A DNA stretch of 64,000 nt from Streptomyces avicenniae (GTDB lineage: Bacteria; Actinomycetota; Actinomycetes; Streptomycetales; Streptomycetaceae), in the NCBI RefSeq assembly GCF_000719135.1, contig NZ_JOEK01000002.1:186001-250000 (forward strand), in the 5' to 3' direction. Within the stretch, counting starts at the first letter, position 1. Every line of letters begins with the position of its first letter. Made by a program: the position numbers and the translations under genes. A model generated the notes under the pieces. It had not been told where the DNA came from. It did no database searches and saw nothing but the letters and a program-made list of their open reading frames with translations. This document shows, in pieces, positions 54,479-64,000 of the stretch.

Positions 54479-55303
54479 TCAGCCGGCGAGGCGCCGGTTC
54501 ACGTCGTCCAGGCGGTCGGCGATGGTGCCGTGGATGACCTCGTCCCCGATCCGGACCGAGATCCCGCCGACGACGGCGGGGTCCACGTCCAGGTTGAGCT
54601 GGATCGGCCGGCCGTAGAGCCGGGCCAGGACGCCGCCCAGCCGGTCCCGCTGCCCGTCGCTCAGCGGTACCGCCGTGGTGACGACCGCGACCGAACGGCC
54701 GCGGCGCGCCGCCGCCAGCGTGGACAGGGATTCGAGTCCCGCCTCCAGGCTACGGCCTCGCGGCCGTTCCACCAGGCGGGCGACCAGTCGCCGTGTGACC
54801 TCGTGGGTCCGGCCGCCGAGCAGTTCGGCGACGAGGCCCGCACGGGCCGTGACGGCGGCCTGCTCGGTGTTCCTGGCGGCGAGCGCCGCGCGCAGCTGCG
54901 GCGCGGTGGCGACGATCCGCGCGAAGCGGAACAGCTCGTCCTCCACCGCGTCCAGGCCCCCGGCCCGCTCCGCGGCGATGAGGTCGGCGCTGTCGGCCAG
55001 TTCCTCGACCGCGTCCACCAGGTCGCGGGAGGCGGACCAGCGGGACCTGACCATGCCGGAGACCAGATCGACGGCCTCGCCGGAGACCTGGCCGGTCAGC
55101 AGCCGCCCGACCAGTCCCGCCTTCTCCTCGCCCTGCTGGGCGGGGTCGGTCAGCACCCGGCGCAGCGCGACCTCGCGGTCGAGCAGGCCGGTGACCGCGG
55201 CCAGGTCGGCGGCGAGGGCCGCGGCGTCGAGGGACGTGTTGTCGGCCAGGGCGTCAAGCCCTTCCCTGGCCGCCTCCAGCGCCTCGCGGCTCGCTCCGTT
55301 CAT
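54479..55303 (-). CDS. atpH: ATP synthase delta subunit
   Basis: Links F1 to the peripheral stalk. The 274-residue product is longer than the enteric protein, as in other actinobacteria. Seen: helical N-terminal domain, [12 protein letters not shown], and the C-terminal [21 protein letters not shown] and [20 protein letters not shown] signature. ATG 55303. Confidence 0.95.
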   Translation of the reverse strand: MNGASREALEAAREGLDALADNTSLDAAALAADLAAVTGLLDREVALRRVLTDPAQQGEEKAGLVGRLLTGQVSGEAVDLVSGMVRSRWSASRDLVDAVEELADSADLIAAERAGGLDAVEDELFRFARIVATAPQLRAALAARNTEQAAVTARAGLVAELLGGRTHEVTRRLVARLVERPRGRSLEAGLESLSTLAAARRGRSVAVVTTAVPLSDGQRDRLGGVLARLYGRPIQLNLDVDPAVVGGISVRIGDEVIHGTIADRLDDVNRRLAG

Positions 55304-55348
55304 GCGGTCACGCTTCCCTTCCGGCCCGGTGGACCGCGCTGGCGGTGG

Positions 55349-55909
55349 TCATCGGCCCGCCTCTGAGCCGCTGGTCACGCCGGACTCGGCGCGGTCCTCC
55401 AGCTCGTCGAGGAAGCGGTCGATGGTCCTGCTCTGCCGGGCGTGGTCCTCCAGGGACTCACCGACGAGCCGACCGGCCAGATCGACGGCGAGCTTGCCGA
55501 CGTCCTGCCGCAGCTGCTCGGCGGCCTGCTTGCGATCGGCCGCGATCTGGGTGTGACCGGCGGCGATGATCTCCTCGCGCTGCCGCTGGCCTTCCGCACG
55601 CATCTCGGCGATGAGCGCGGCGCCCTGCTCCTTGGCCTCCTGGCGCAGCCGGGCGGCCTCGTGACGGGCCTCGGCGAGCTGCTCCCGGTAGCTCTCCAGC
55701 GTCTGGCGGGCCTCGGCCTGGGTGGCCTCCGCCTTCTCCATACCGCCTTCGATGGCCTCGCGGCGCTCCTCCAGCGTCTTGTTGATGCTGGGGAGGAGCT
55801 TCTTGTAGAAGACGAAGAAGATGACCGCGAAGCAGAAGAGCCCGATGAAGACCTCGGGCCACACCGGCAACAGCGGGCTCTGGGGTCCCTCGCTCTCCGC
55901 GAACAACAT
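55349..55909 (-). CDS. atpF: ATP synthase subunit b
   Basis: Peripheral stalk. The 186-residue product has an N-terminal transmembrane helix (VFIGLFCFAVIFFVFYKKLL) followed by a long coiled coil with ERREAIEGGMEKAEATQ and RQRDEI-type repeats to the C-terminus. Between atpE and atpH with short gaps of 41 and 45 bases. Confidence 0.95.
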   Translation of the reverse strand: MLFAESEGPQSPLLPVWPEVFIGLFCFAVIFFVFYKKLLPSINKTLEERREAIEGGMEKAEATQAEARQTLESYREQLAEARHEAARLRQEAKEQGAALIAEMRAEGQRQREEIIAAGHTQIAADRKQAAEQLRQDVGKLAVDLAGRLVGESLEDHARQSRTIDRFLDELEDRAESGVTSGSEAGR

Positions 55910-55950
55910 GGTGGTTGACCTCTCGTCGGTTGTGGCTCGGGGTGCTGGGA

Positions 55951-57073
<1,123 letters not shown>

Positions 57074-57286
57074 CGTGAGCTCCCTCGGCGTGACGCATGA
57101 ATACGGCTACCTCGATGTGTCGGCGTGGCAGCGTGCCACGGGACGGCACTGGACTGGGTGTGGCGGAATGCGGGCCGGTCAGCGTGCGCGCGACTGTCCC
57201 GCACAGCCCGCGCGGCATCGCTCCGGCTTCCGGCGACGGACGATAGCAGCCCGCGACGACACCGGTTATCCACCCCTCGTCCCGGC

Positions 57287-57712
57287 TCATGGCCGACCGC
57301 CGCGTGCCGGGGCGTCCGACTCCGGCTGGACGTAGGGGGTCTTGAGCGTCAGATGCACCCGGACGGTGCCGCCGAGCCACGCGACGATGCCCACCACGAC
57401 ACCGGCCGCGAACGCGCCTCCGTTGAGGAACGAGGCGTCGCGCAGCAGGAGGAGGAGACCGAGGAGCAGCCCCATCTGGGTGGTGTAGATCAACATCGCG
57501 GCGCCCATGAAGAGTTCGGGCCAGCGGTCGCCGACCGCGCCGAGCGAGACCATGCCGAGCGCGAAGAACGCGGCGGCGACGAGTACGCCGAGCGCGACCC
57601 CGACGGCGCCGTCAGCGGCGGCCGTCACCGCGCCGACGGCTACGGCGAGCACACCTACCGCGGCAGTGGGGATCGCGGCGCCGCGGATGATCCGGGCGTC
57701 GTTGGACTGCAT
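57287..57712 (-). CDS. atpI: ATP synthase subunit I-like protein
   Basis: A 141-residue membrane protein of four helices (AAIPTAAVGVLAVAVGAVTAA, VALGVLVAAAFFALGMVSL, FMGAAMLIYTTQMGLLLGLL, GVVVGIVAWLGG). AtpI-type proteins help c-ring assembly or magnesium handling. ATG 57712 chosen; the extension to 57871 is Arg-rich and not conserved. Sits at the 5' end of the atp operon. Confidence 0.85.
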   Translation of the reverse strand: MQSNDARIIRGAAIPTAAVGVLAVAVGAVTAAADGAVGVALGVLVAAAFFALGMVSLGAVGDRWPELFMGAAMLIYTTQMGLLLGLLLLLRDASFLNGGAFAAGVVVGIVAWLGGTVRVHLTLKTPYVQPESDAPARGGRP

Positions 57713-58017
57713 GGAAGTGTTTCTCCGGCGGGGCTTCGGGGACGTGTCGTCTTCGACGTTGACGGTGTCCGACAGGCTCTGGCGATCGCGCCGGGGGACG
57801 TCGCGCGATCCTCCGTGCCGGCCGGTTCGCGCGGGGCGTGACCACCGCGCCCGACGGGCGGGTGTTCGCAAGTCCGGCGTGTGATGGGCTGCGGCGCCGG
57901 TCTTTCGTGAACGCTATCACAAACTATTTGATGAGGTCTTTACCCAGTTCGTGTGGAGGAGATCACACGCAAGGAGTATCCACGGCGTTGCGTCGCTGAC
58001 GCGCAGCGTGACATCTG
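57713..58017. promoter_or_regulatory. Probable atp operon promoter region
   Basis: 305 bases without a gene between the transferase stop and atpI. Around 57905-57950 the composition turns A/T-rich (ATCACAAACTATTTGATG), unusual here, making it the likely main promoter of the atp operon. No single -35/-10 pair is decisive. Confidence 0.4.
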
Positions 58018-59502
58018 CTATGAGCGGGTGTCGATCTTCCGGTGGACCGCGAACCGCTTCCGGTCCCCCACCGCCGTCGCGCCGCGCGGGCCGTCGGCGG
58101 GGCCCGCGTGCGGCTGTCCGGGACGCTCCCGGGCGGCCGTCCCTGGACCCGCGGGCGGCTGCCCGGCCCCGGGCCTCGGCTCCGCGCCCTCGGGCGACAG
58201 GGAGGCCCGCTGCGCGGTCCCGTGCCCCTCCGTACGCGGCCCCTCAGGGGCGCCGCCGCCACCCTGGCCAGGACCGTCGTGCCCGTCCCCGCCGTCCTGC
58301 CCGTCCCGGCTCTCGCGGGCACGGCGCTCCTGCCTGCGGATGCGGTACCGCGGCGGCACGACGCGCTCGGCCCAGGCGGGCACGCGCGGCGTGAAGCGCG
58401 GCAGCAGCAGGACGACGAGCCCCACCGCGCTCAGCGCCAGCACCGTCGGCACGATCCACGCGCTCAGCGACTGCACCGAGTAGGCGACCGCGCCGAAGGC
58501 GATCAGCGCCGACCAGAAGTACATGATCAGCACCGCCCGCGTCTGCGAGTGGCCGATCTCCAGCAGCCGGTGGTGCAGATGGCCCCGGTCGGCCGAGAAC
58601 GGCGAGCGGCCGTTCCACGTCCGGCGCACGATCGCCATCACGAGGTCGGCGAACGGGACGGCGATGATCGTCAGCGGCAGCAGCAGCGGGATGTAGACCG
58701 GGATCAGTTCCTGGACGGTCGTCGATTCCGACTGTGTGAACAGGTTCACGGCGTCCGGGTCCACCTGGCCGGTGATCGACACGGCGCCCGCCGCCAGCAC
58801 GAGACCGAGCAGCATCGAGCCCGAGTCGCCCATGAAGATGCGCGCCGGATGCAGGTTGTGCGGCAGGAAGCCCACGCACATGCCGATCAGCACGGCCGCG
58901 AAGAGCGTGCCGGGCGCCGCGGCCTCGATGCCGTAGCCGTACCAGATGCGGTAGCTGTAGAGGAAGAACGCCGCCGCCGCGATGCCGACCATGCCGCCCG
59001 CGAGGCCGTCGAGACCGTCCACGAAGTTCACCGCGTTGATCGTGATCACGACCAGCGCGACGGTCAGCAGCGTGCCCTGGAGCGGCGTGAGCGCGACGAC
59101 CCCGACGCCGGGGATGGGCAGCCACAGGATCGTGAGGCCCTGGAGCACCATGACGCCCGCCGCGACCATCTGGAGGCCGAGCTTCAGCAGCGCGTCCACC
59201 CCGTACCGGTCGTCCAGGACGCCGATCACCCAGATCAGCGCCGCGCCCGACAGCAGCGCGCGCGGCTCGTCCGAGAGCCGGAAGACGGCCCCGACGTTCT
59301 CCAGCTGCGAGGCGACCAGCAGGCCCGCGCACAGGCCGCCGAACATCGCGATGCCGCCCAGCCTGGGCGTCGGCTCGCGGTGGACGTCACGGGCCCTGAT
59401 CGCGGGCATGGCGCCCCACGCGATGGCGAACTTCCGCACCGGACCTGTGAGCAGGTAGGTGACGGCCGCCGCGACGCAGAGCGTCAACAGGTATTCGCGC
59501 AC
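58018..59502 (-). CDS. WecA/TagO-type polyprenyl-phosphate sugar-1-phosphate transferase
   Basis: Transfers a sugar phosphate (usually GlcNAc-1-P) to undecaprenyl phosphate to start cell-wall glycopolymer synthesis. In 494 residues: about eleven transmembrane helices with IGVLDDRYGVDALLKLGLQ, NAVNFVDGLDGLAGGMVG (catalytic Asp region), RIFMGDSGSMLLG and RGHLHHRLLEIGHSQ. All signature motifs are present. The last 110 or so residues form a Gly/Pro/Glu/Arg-rich cytoplasmic tail that is longer than usual. GTG 59502 chosen (REYLLTLCVAAAV). Confidence 0.9.
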   Translation of the reverse strand: MREYLLTLCVAAAVTYLLTGPVRKFAIAWGAMPAIRARDVHREPTPRLGGIAMFGGLCAGLLVASQLENVGAVFRLSDEPRALLSGAALIWVIGVLDDRYGVDALLKLGLQMVAAGVMVLQGLTILWLPIPGVGVVALTPLQGTLLTVALVVITINAVNFVDGLDGLAGGMVGIAAAAFFLYSYRIWYGYGIEAAAPGTLFAAVLIGMCVGFLPHNLHPARIFMGDSGSMLLGLVLAAGAVSITGQVDPDAVNLFTQSESTTVQELIPVYIPLLLPLTIIAVPFADLVMAIVRRTWNGRSPFSADRGHLHHRLLEIGHSQTRAVLIMYFWSALIAFGAVAYSVQSLSAWIVPTVLALSAVGLVVLLLPRFTPRVPAWAERVVPPRYRIRRQERRARESRDGQDGGDGHDGPGQGGGGAPEGPRTEGHGTAQRASLSPEGAEPRPGAGQPPAGPGTAARERPGQPHAGPADGPRGATAVGDRKRFAVHRKIDTRS

Positions 59503-59653
59503 AGATAGCCCCGATGGTCTCGCCGGACTGCCGCGTAACACCCTCTCACGTCCCGGCCCCTCCTCGACCGCCCCGCTGTCCGCTCCCTGCCCGTCCGCCC
59601 CTTCTGTCCGCCCACGGCATCGGCGGCCCGCCGCGATCGGGGGCGCCGGGCCG

Positions 59654-60298
59654 TCAGCGCAGCGCCCGGTCGGCGCGCGCGCGGTGCGGCGGGACGCCGG
59701 TCAGCGCCGTCACCACCGGGTCGAGCGCCGCGCGGATCTCCTCGCCGACGCTGCGGAAGTACGGCAGCGGCGCACCGTACGGGTCCTGCACCTCGTCCGC
59801 CTCGGCCGTCGGCGCCAGCAGCCAGCCGCGCAGCGCGGCGGCGGCCCGCGCCAGGGAACGGGCGCGCTCCACCAGCCCATCGGGCGACTCCGCGGCCGGG
59901 AGCGTGGCCATGTCGATGGCCCGCACGAGGCGGGTGAACTCCTTCAGCGTGAACGTCCGCAGGCCCGCGGAGTGGCCCATGGAGATGACCTGCGCCCGGT
60001 GGTCCCTCGTCGCGGTCAGCACGAGATCGGCGTGCACGACGTGCTCGTCCAGCAGCTCGCGGCCGATGAACCCGCCGGGGTCCGCGCCGTACTCGGCGAG
60101 GAGCTGCGCGGCGTGCTCCTCCATGGGCGCGCCCTCGTGCCCCCAGGTCCCGGCGCTCTCCACGACCAGGCCGCGCGCGAACGGGCCGAGCCGCTCGTCC
60201 AGCGCCTGGCGGGTGAGCCGTTCCGTGATCGGGGAGCGGCAGACGTTGCCCGTGCTGACATGCAGGATGCGGAAGACCCGGGGCGGGGCGTCGGGCAT
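59654..60298 (-). CDS. Low-molecular-weight phosphatase-like protein, Cys replaced by Ser
   Basis: A 214-residue protein of the LMW protein tyrosine phosphatase / arsenate reductase fold: RILHVSTGNVCRSPITERL, then EYGADPGGFIGREL, DLVLTATRDHRA, and VQDPYGAPLPYF for the usual DPY acid loop. The phosphate-loop CxxxxxR nucleophile position is Ser15, with Cys20-Arg21 retained. It could be inactive as a Cys phosphatase or use another mechanism. I recall the same substitution in other Streptomyces. ATG 60298. Confidence 0.85.
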   Translation of the reverse strand: MPDAPPRVFRILHVSTGNVCRSPITERLTRQALDERLGPFARGLVVESAGTWGHEGAPMEEHAAQLLAEYGADPGGFIGRELLDEHVVHADLVLTATRDHRAQVISMGHSAGLRTFTLKEFTRLVRAIDMATLPAAESPDGLVERARSLARAAAALRGWLLAPTAEADEVQDPYGAPLPYFRSVGEEIRAALDPVVTALTGVPPHRARADRALR

Positions 60299-60345
60299 CT
60301 CAGCCGCCCGTATGCCGGTGCCCGGGGGGCTTCCCGGGAGCGCCG

Positions 60346-60993
60346 TCAATGGGACGTCTCCAGATCGGGAACGACCTTCCGCAGCTCCTCCTCGCTCACC
60401 GCCCCGGCGCGCAGCAGCACCGGTACGCGACCGGTGACATCGACGATGGACGACGGCACGGCGTCCGGCGTCTGCCCGCCGTCGAGGTAGACGGAGACCG
60501 CGTTGCCGAGCATGTCCATGGCGGCGTCGCAGGTCTGGGGCGCGGGGTGGCCGGTGAGGTTGGCGCTGGAGACGGCCATCGGGCCGAAGTCCTTCAGCAG
60601 CTCGATCGCGACCGGGTGCAGCGGCATGCGGACGGCGACGGTGCCGCGCGTCTCGCCGAGGTCCCAGGTCAGCGACGGCTGGTGGCGTGCGACGAGGGTG
60701 AGGGCGCCTGGCCAGAAGGCGTCCACCAGTTCCCACGCCTTCTCGCCGAAGTCGGTGACGAGGCCGTGCAGCGTGGTGGGCGAGCCGATGAGGACGGGCG
60801 TCGGCATGTTCCGGCCGCGGCCCTTGGCGGCCAGCAGGTCGCCGACGGCGCCGGGCGCGAAGGCGTCGGCGCCGACGCCGTAGACCGTGTCGGTGGGCAG
60901 GACGACCAGTTCGCCGCGGCGGGCGGCGGAGGCGGCCTCGCGCAGGCCGTTCTTGCGATCGACAGCGACGGAGCAGTCGTAACGACGTGCCAT
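60346..60993 (-). CDS. tsaC: L-threonylcarbamoyladenylate synthase (Sua5/YwlC/TsaC)
   Basis: Makes the threonylcarbamoyl-AMP intermediate of the universal t6A37 tRNA modification. The 215-residue product contains the YrdC signature: RRGELVVLPTDTVYGVGADA, AKGRGRNMPTPVLIGS, FWPGALTLVARHQ, TVAVRMPLHP and GPMAVSSANLTG. Lacks the extra C-terminal Sua5 domain. ATG 60993. Confidence 0.94.
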   Translation of the reverse strand: MARRYDCSVAVDRKNGLREAASAARRGELVVLPTDTVYGVGADAFAPGAVGDLLAAKGRGRNMPTPVLIGSPTTLHGLVTDFGEKAWELVDAFWPGALTLVARHQPSLTWDLGETRGTVAVRMPLHPVAIELLKDFGPMAVSSANLTGHPAPQTCDAAMDMLGNAVSVYLDGGQTPDAVPSSIVDVTGRVPVLLRAGAVSEEELRKVVPDLETSH

Positions 60994-61025
60994 GGGTGAA
61001 GTGTCTCCTCTCACCGTTGCCGGGG

Positions 61026-61904
61026 TTACCGCGCGACCCGGCGGGCGGTGGCGAACCGGGGCCTGTTGTTGAGGTCGGGATGGTCGGCGGCGTCGGCCCA
61101 GCCACGGTCCTCGGTGAAGATCCAGGGCACCAGGCCGCCCTGGGTGTCGGCGTGCTCGACCACCACCATGCCACCGGGCCGCAGGAGCCGGTGGGCGGCC
61201 CGCTCCAGGCCCCGGATGACGTCGAGGCCGTCCTCGCCGGAGAAGAGCGCGAGCTGCGGGTCGTAGTCGCGCGCCTCGGGCGCGACGTACTCCCATTCGG
61301 TGAGGGGGATGTAGGGCGGGTTGGAGATCACCAGGTCGGCCTGGCCGGTCAGTTCGGGCAGGGCGGTACGGGCGTCGCCGTGGTGGAGGACGACGCGGCT
61401 GCCCTCGGCGTTGCGCCTGGCCCACTCCAGCGCCGACTCGTCCAGCTCGACGGCGTGGACGCGGGAGCGGGGCACCTCCTGCGCGAGCGCCAGGGCGATG
61501 GCGCCCGAGCCCGTGCACAGGTCGATGATCAGCGGCTCGGCGACGTCCATGGCGCGGACGGCGTCTATGGCCCAGCCGACGACCGACTCGGTCTCCGGCC
61601 TGGGCACGAACACGCCTGGCCCCACCTGGAGTTCGAGGTAGCGGAAGAACGCGCGCCCCGTGATGTGCTGGAGCGGCTCACGCGCCTCGCGGCGTGCGAC
61701 GGCCTCCCAGTAGCGGGCGTCGAACTCGGCGTCGGGCACGGTGTGGAGCTTGGCGCGCTCGCTGCCGTGCACGAAGGCGGCCAGCTCCTCCGCGTCGAAA
61801 CGCGGCGAGGGCACCCCCGCGTCGGCCAGCCGCTGGGTGGCGCGGGCGACCTCGGCCAGCAGGACGGACCGGGACGGCGGCGGGGACGGGGACGATGCGG
61901 TCAC
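61026..61904 (-). CDS. prmC: Release factor glutamine methyltransferase (PrmC/HemK)
   Basis: Methylates the GGQ glutamine of release factors. In 292 residues: N-terminal helical domain, RPETESVVGWAI, SAM motif IDLCTGSGAIALALA, and the catalytic NPPYIPLTEW. The GTG at 61904 is favoured over 61922 because a -10-like TAGGGT lies 7 bases before it. Immediately downstream of its substrate gene prfA. Confidence 0.94.
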   Translation of the reverse strand: MTASSPSPPPSRSVLLAEVARATQRLADAGVPSPRFDAEELAAFVHGSERAKLHTVPDAEFDARYWEAVARREAREPLQHITGRAFFRYLELQVGPGVFVPRPETESVVGWAIDAVRAMDVAEPLIIDLCTGSGAIALALAQEVPRSRVHAVELDESALEWARRNAEGSRVVLHHGDARTALPELTGQADLVISNPPYIPLTEWEYVAPEARDYDPQLALFSGEDGLDVIRGLERAAHRLLRPGGMVVVEHADTQGGLVPWIFTEDRGWADAADHPDLNNRPRFATARRVAR

Positions 61905-61911
61905 GGGCCCC

Positions 61912-61917
61912 ACCCTA
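61912..61917 (-). promoter_or_regulatory. -10-like TAGGGT before prmC
   Basis: Minus-strand TAGGGT ending 7 bases before the GTG of prmC; suggests a separate leaderless promoter in the 24-base prfA-prmC gap. Confidence 0.35.
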
Positions 61918-61928
61918 CGCACCCGCCG

Positions 61929-62999
61929 TCACTGCGCCGCCGCCAGCTTCGCCGCGGCGTCCGCGTCCACGCACGCCTGGATGACCGCGTCGAGATCGCC
62001 GTCGAGGACATGGTCGAGGTTGTACGCCTTGAAGCCGACGCGGTGGTCGGAGATGCGGTTCTCCGGGTAGTTGTACGTCCGCACGCGCTCGGAGCGGTCC
62101 ACGGTACGGACCTGGCTGCGGCGCGCGTCCGACGCCTCGCGGTCGGCCTCCTCCTGCGCGGCGGCAAGCAGTCTGGCCCGCAGGATGCGCAGCGCCTGCT
62201 CGCGGTTCTGGAGCTGGCTCTTCTCGTTCTGGCAGGAGACGACGATGCCGGTGGGCTGGTGCGTGATGCGCACGGCGGAGTCCGTCGTGTTGACGGACTG
62301 GCCGCCGGGCCCCGACGAGCGGAAGACGTCGATCCGCAGGTCGTTGGGGTTGATCTCGATGTCCACGTCCTCGGCCTCTGGCAGCACCAGCACGCCCGCC
62401 GCCGACGTGTGGATGCGGCCCTGCGACTCCGTGGCGGGGACGCGCTGCACGCGGTGCACGCCGCCCTCGTACTTCAGCCGCGCCCAGACGCCCTGTCCGG
62501 GGGCCGGGGTGCCGCGCGTCTTGACGGCGACCGAGACGTCCTTGTAGCCGCCGAGGTCCGACTCGTTGCCCTCGATCAGCTCGGTGCGCCAGCCGACGCG
62601 CTCCGCGTACCGCAGGTACATCCGCAGGAGGTCACCGGCGAACAGCGCGGACTCGTCGCCGCCCTCGCCCGCCTTGATCTCCAGGATGACGTCCTTGTCG
62701 TCGCTCGGGTCGCGCGGGACGAGCAGGAGCCGCAGCTCGTCGGTGAGGCCCTCGCGCCGCGTGGTCAGCTCCTTGACCTCGGCGGCGAAGTCCGGGTCCT
62801 CGGCGGCCAGTTCGCGGGCGGTCTCGATGTCCTCGCCGCAGGACCGCCAGGCCCGGTAGGCGGTGATCACGGGGGTCAGCTCGGCGTAGCGCTTGCCGAG
62901 CCGCCGCGCGGTCGCCTGGTCGGCGTGCACGCCGGGATCGGCGAGTCTCCGTTCGAGGTCGGCGTGTTCGCCGATGAGTTCCTCGACCGCCTCGAACAT
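61929..62999 (-). CDS. prfA: Peptide chain release factor 1
   Basis: Terminates translation at UAA and UAG. The 356-residue product has [18 protein letters not shown] start, [17 protein letters not shown], the codon-recognition region and the catalytic [16 protein letters not shown] (GGQ), ending with [20 protein letters not shown]. Full length for the family. ATG 62999. Confidence 0.97.
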   Translation of the reverse strand: MFEAVEELIGEHADLERRLADPGVHADQATARRLGKRYAELTPVITAYRAWRSCGEDIETARELAAEDPDFAAEVKELTTRREGLTDELRLLLVPRDPSDDKDVILEIKAGEGGDESALFAGDLLRMYLRYAERVGWRTELIEGNESDLGGYKDVSVAVKTRGTPAPGQGVWARLKYEGGVHRVQRVPATESQGRIHTSAAGVLVLPEAEDVDIEINPNDLRIDVFRSSGPGGQSVNTTDSAVRITHQPTGIVVSCQNEKSQLQNREQALRILRARLLAAAQEEADREASDARRSQVRTVDRSERVRTYNYPENRISDHRVGFKAYNLDHVLDGDLDAVIQACVDADAAAKLAAAQ

Positions 63000-63083
63000 C
63001 GTGCCTGCTCCTGGCTCGGGGGACCGTCGGGTCCGTGGACCGTCGGGTCCGTGGGCTGGTGGGTACGGCGGGGTGCCGGGACG

Positions 63084-63133
63084 CGAAAGGCGCCGGTCCG
63101 GCCGCTCGCGGGGGAGCGGCCGGGCCCGGCGCC
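63084..63133 (-). terminator. Terminator after rpmE
   Basis: GC-rich stem of 19-20-base arms (about 63089-63107 with 63114-63133) with one bulge and a six-base G-rich loop, followed on the minus strand by TTTC. Located between rpmE and prfA. Confidence 0.7.
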
Positions 63134-63143
63134 GACGGGGGCC

Positions 63144-63368
63144 CTACTTGCGGCCGGCCCCGGCGTTCTTGCCGAAGCGCGCCTCGAAACGGGCGACGCG
63201 GCCACCGGTGTCGAGGATCTTCTGCTTGCCGGTGTAGAAGGGGTGGCACTCGGAGCACATGTCGGCGCGGATGCTGCCGCCGTCGATGGTGCTGCGGGTG
63301 GTGAACGTGGCGCCGCAGGTGCAGCTGACCTGGGTCTCGCCGTACGCCGGGTGGATGTCGCGCTTCAC
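63144..63368 (-). CDS. rpmE: 50S ribosomal protein L31 (zinc form)
   Basis: A 74-residue ribosomal protein of the zinc-binding (C+) type: Cys16, Cys18, Cys38, Cys41 (SCTCGATF and MCSECH). Starts [13 protein letters not shown], ends in a basic Gly/Lys tail. ATG 63368. The C+ form is usually repressed under zinc limitation in favour of a zinc-free paralogue; no Zur site was recognised upstream. Confidence 0.96.
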   Translation of the reverse strand: MKRDIHPAYGETQVSCTCGATFTTRSTIDGGSIRADMCSECHPFYTGKQKILDTGGRVARFEARFGKNAGAGRK

Positions 63369-63469
63369 GGGTCTCTCCTCGGATCGGGAGGGCGCCGGGT
63401 CGGCACGCGGGCGCGTGCCGTGAACCGGGGCCGACGCTCCAGTCTGCCAGGACTGGTCGCGGCAGCCAA

Positions 63470-63490
63470 AACGGGGTCGCGGACCCCGTT
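63470..63490 (-). terminator. Terminator overlapping the LCP gene stop
   Basis: Perfect 9-bp stem AACGGGGTC (63470-63478) with GACCCCGTT (63482-63490) and a 3-base loop, then a short T run on the minus strand. It overlaps the TAA of the LCP gene and separates it from rpmE. Confidence 0.7.
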
Positions 63491-64000
63491 ATTCCGCGGC
63501 CCGCGCCGGGGCCCCGCCGCCGGACGTCACGCTCTGCACGGTGCCCTCCCGCGCCGCCGAGCCCCGCAGCGCGGACTCGGGCACCGGCCGGTCGTGGCGC
63601 AGCGCGTCCCACACGGCGCGGGACTGCGTCTCCATCGGCACGACGCGGTTGGGGTCGGCGGGGTCGTAGGTGACGGGCAGCGTCGTCATGCGGATGCGGT
63701 CGGTGTCGATGCCCTGGAGCGTCCTGGCGAGCCCGGCCAGCTCGGAGACCGAGGCGAGGTCCTTGTCGGTGGTGACCGTCGAGGTGGCGGTGTCGGCGAG
63801 GTCGTACAGCCGCTTCGGGTCGGTGACCAGGCCGAGGCCGCTGACCTGGTCGGCGAGCGCCTGGAGGAACGTGTGCTGGAGCTGGATGCGGCTGAGGTCG
63901 CTGCCGTCCCCGACCGCCTTGCGGGTGCGGACGAGGGCGAGTGCCTGCTCGCCGTCGAGGGTGTGGGTCCCGGCGGGGAGGTCGAGCTTGCTGTCGCGGT
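63489..64000 (-). CDS. LytR-CpsA-Psr (LCP) family protein, 5' part missing
   Basis: C-terminal part (about 170 residues) of an LCP cell-wall glycopolymer ligase/attenuator. Visible motif: LPAGTHTLDGEQALALVRTRKAVGDGSDLSRIQLQ, whose Arg residues bind the lipid pyrophosphate substrate, then LAGLARTLQGIDTDR and a non-conserved tail ending GGGAPARAAE. The start lies off the window. It neighbours a WecA-type transferase that could supply its lipid-linked substrate. Confidence 0.93.
   Translation of the reverse strand, partial: RDSKLDLPAGTHTLDGEQALALVRTRKAVGDGSDLSRIQLQHTFLQALADQVSGLGLVTDPKRLYDLADTATSTVTTDKDLASVSELAGLARTLQGIDTDRIRMTTLPVTYDPADPNRVVPMETQSRAVWDALRHDRPVPESALRGSAAREGTVQSVTSGGGAPARAAE

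Overview
The window is very GC-rich actinobacterial DNA. Gene content and order point to a Streptomyces or very close relative: scy-filP, nucS, a Streptomyces-type gas vesicle operon with gvpY/gvpZ, HTH-DUF397 pairs and -10 boxes (TAGNNT type) lying 6-8 bases before start codons. No tRNA, rRNA, insertion sequence, prophage or CRISPR array was seen. Strands and starts below were read from the sequence; family and species comparisons are from memory because no search could be run.

Layout. 1-10.8 kb: lepA (3' end cut by the window edge), rpsT, holA, two small genes, the comEC-comEA pair and a Tet(M)/OtrA-like ribosomal-protection GTPase. 10.9-18.7 kb: meaB, an acetyl-CoA acetyltransferase and methylmalonyl-CoA epimerase, then the polar-growth coiled-coil genes scy and filP. 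18.8-23.4 kb: an ABC exporter pair, a zinc-motif protein, a flavin oxidoreductase, an SCO5389-type protein and the mismatch endonuclease nucS. 23.7-28.5 kb is accessory: a TVP38-like membrane protein, a PCMT-like methyltransferase with a 57-residue companion, a divergent HTH/DUF5753 + DUF397 pair, a tiny secreted peptide and a toxin-antitoxin pair. 28.7-36.5 kb returns to conserved genes: a large membrane-anchored ATPase, a STAS protein, 3-hydroxyacyl-CoA dehydrogenase, TetR with a divergent ABC pair, and a PduO-type cobalamin adenosyltransferase.

36.6-40.9 kb is the most interesting segment. It is a compact RiPP cluster: a radical SAM/SPASM maturase, an overlapping 63-residue precursor with four aromatic-Asp-Asn motifs in two 16-residue repeats, and a pentapeptide-repeat protein. 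Divergent to it is a Nudix hydrolase, with two TGACA palindromes exactly 20 bp apart between them, followed by a convergent alpha/alpha-toroid plus winged-helix protein. The precursor and maturase look like a cyclophane (triceptide; AmcA/AmcB-like) system. The pentapeptide-repeat protein is a candidate self-protection factor.

41.2-49.3 kb: a membrane protein, a two-component system and a ten-gene gas vesicle operon (gvpO-A-F-G-Y-Z-J-L-S-K). 49.3-64 kb, all on the minus strand: an LCP protein (cut by the edge), rpmE, prfA, prmC, tsaC, a phosphatase-like protein, a WecA/TagO-type transferase, the whole F1Fo ATP synthase operon (atpI-B-E-F-H-A-G-D-C) and a DUF2550 gene.

Functional links: meaB, mce and the PduO-type adenosyltransferase all serve adenosylcobalamin-dependent methylmalonyl-CoA metabolism, and thiolase and 3-hydroxyacyl-CoA dehydrogenase act on neighbouring acyl-CoA intermediates. 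Scy and FilP organise hyphal tips. prfA and prmC form a functional pair (release factor and its methylase).
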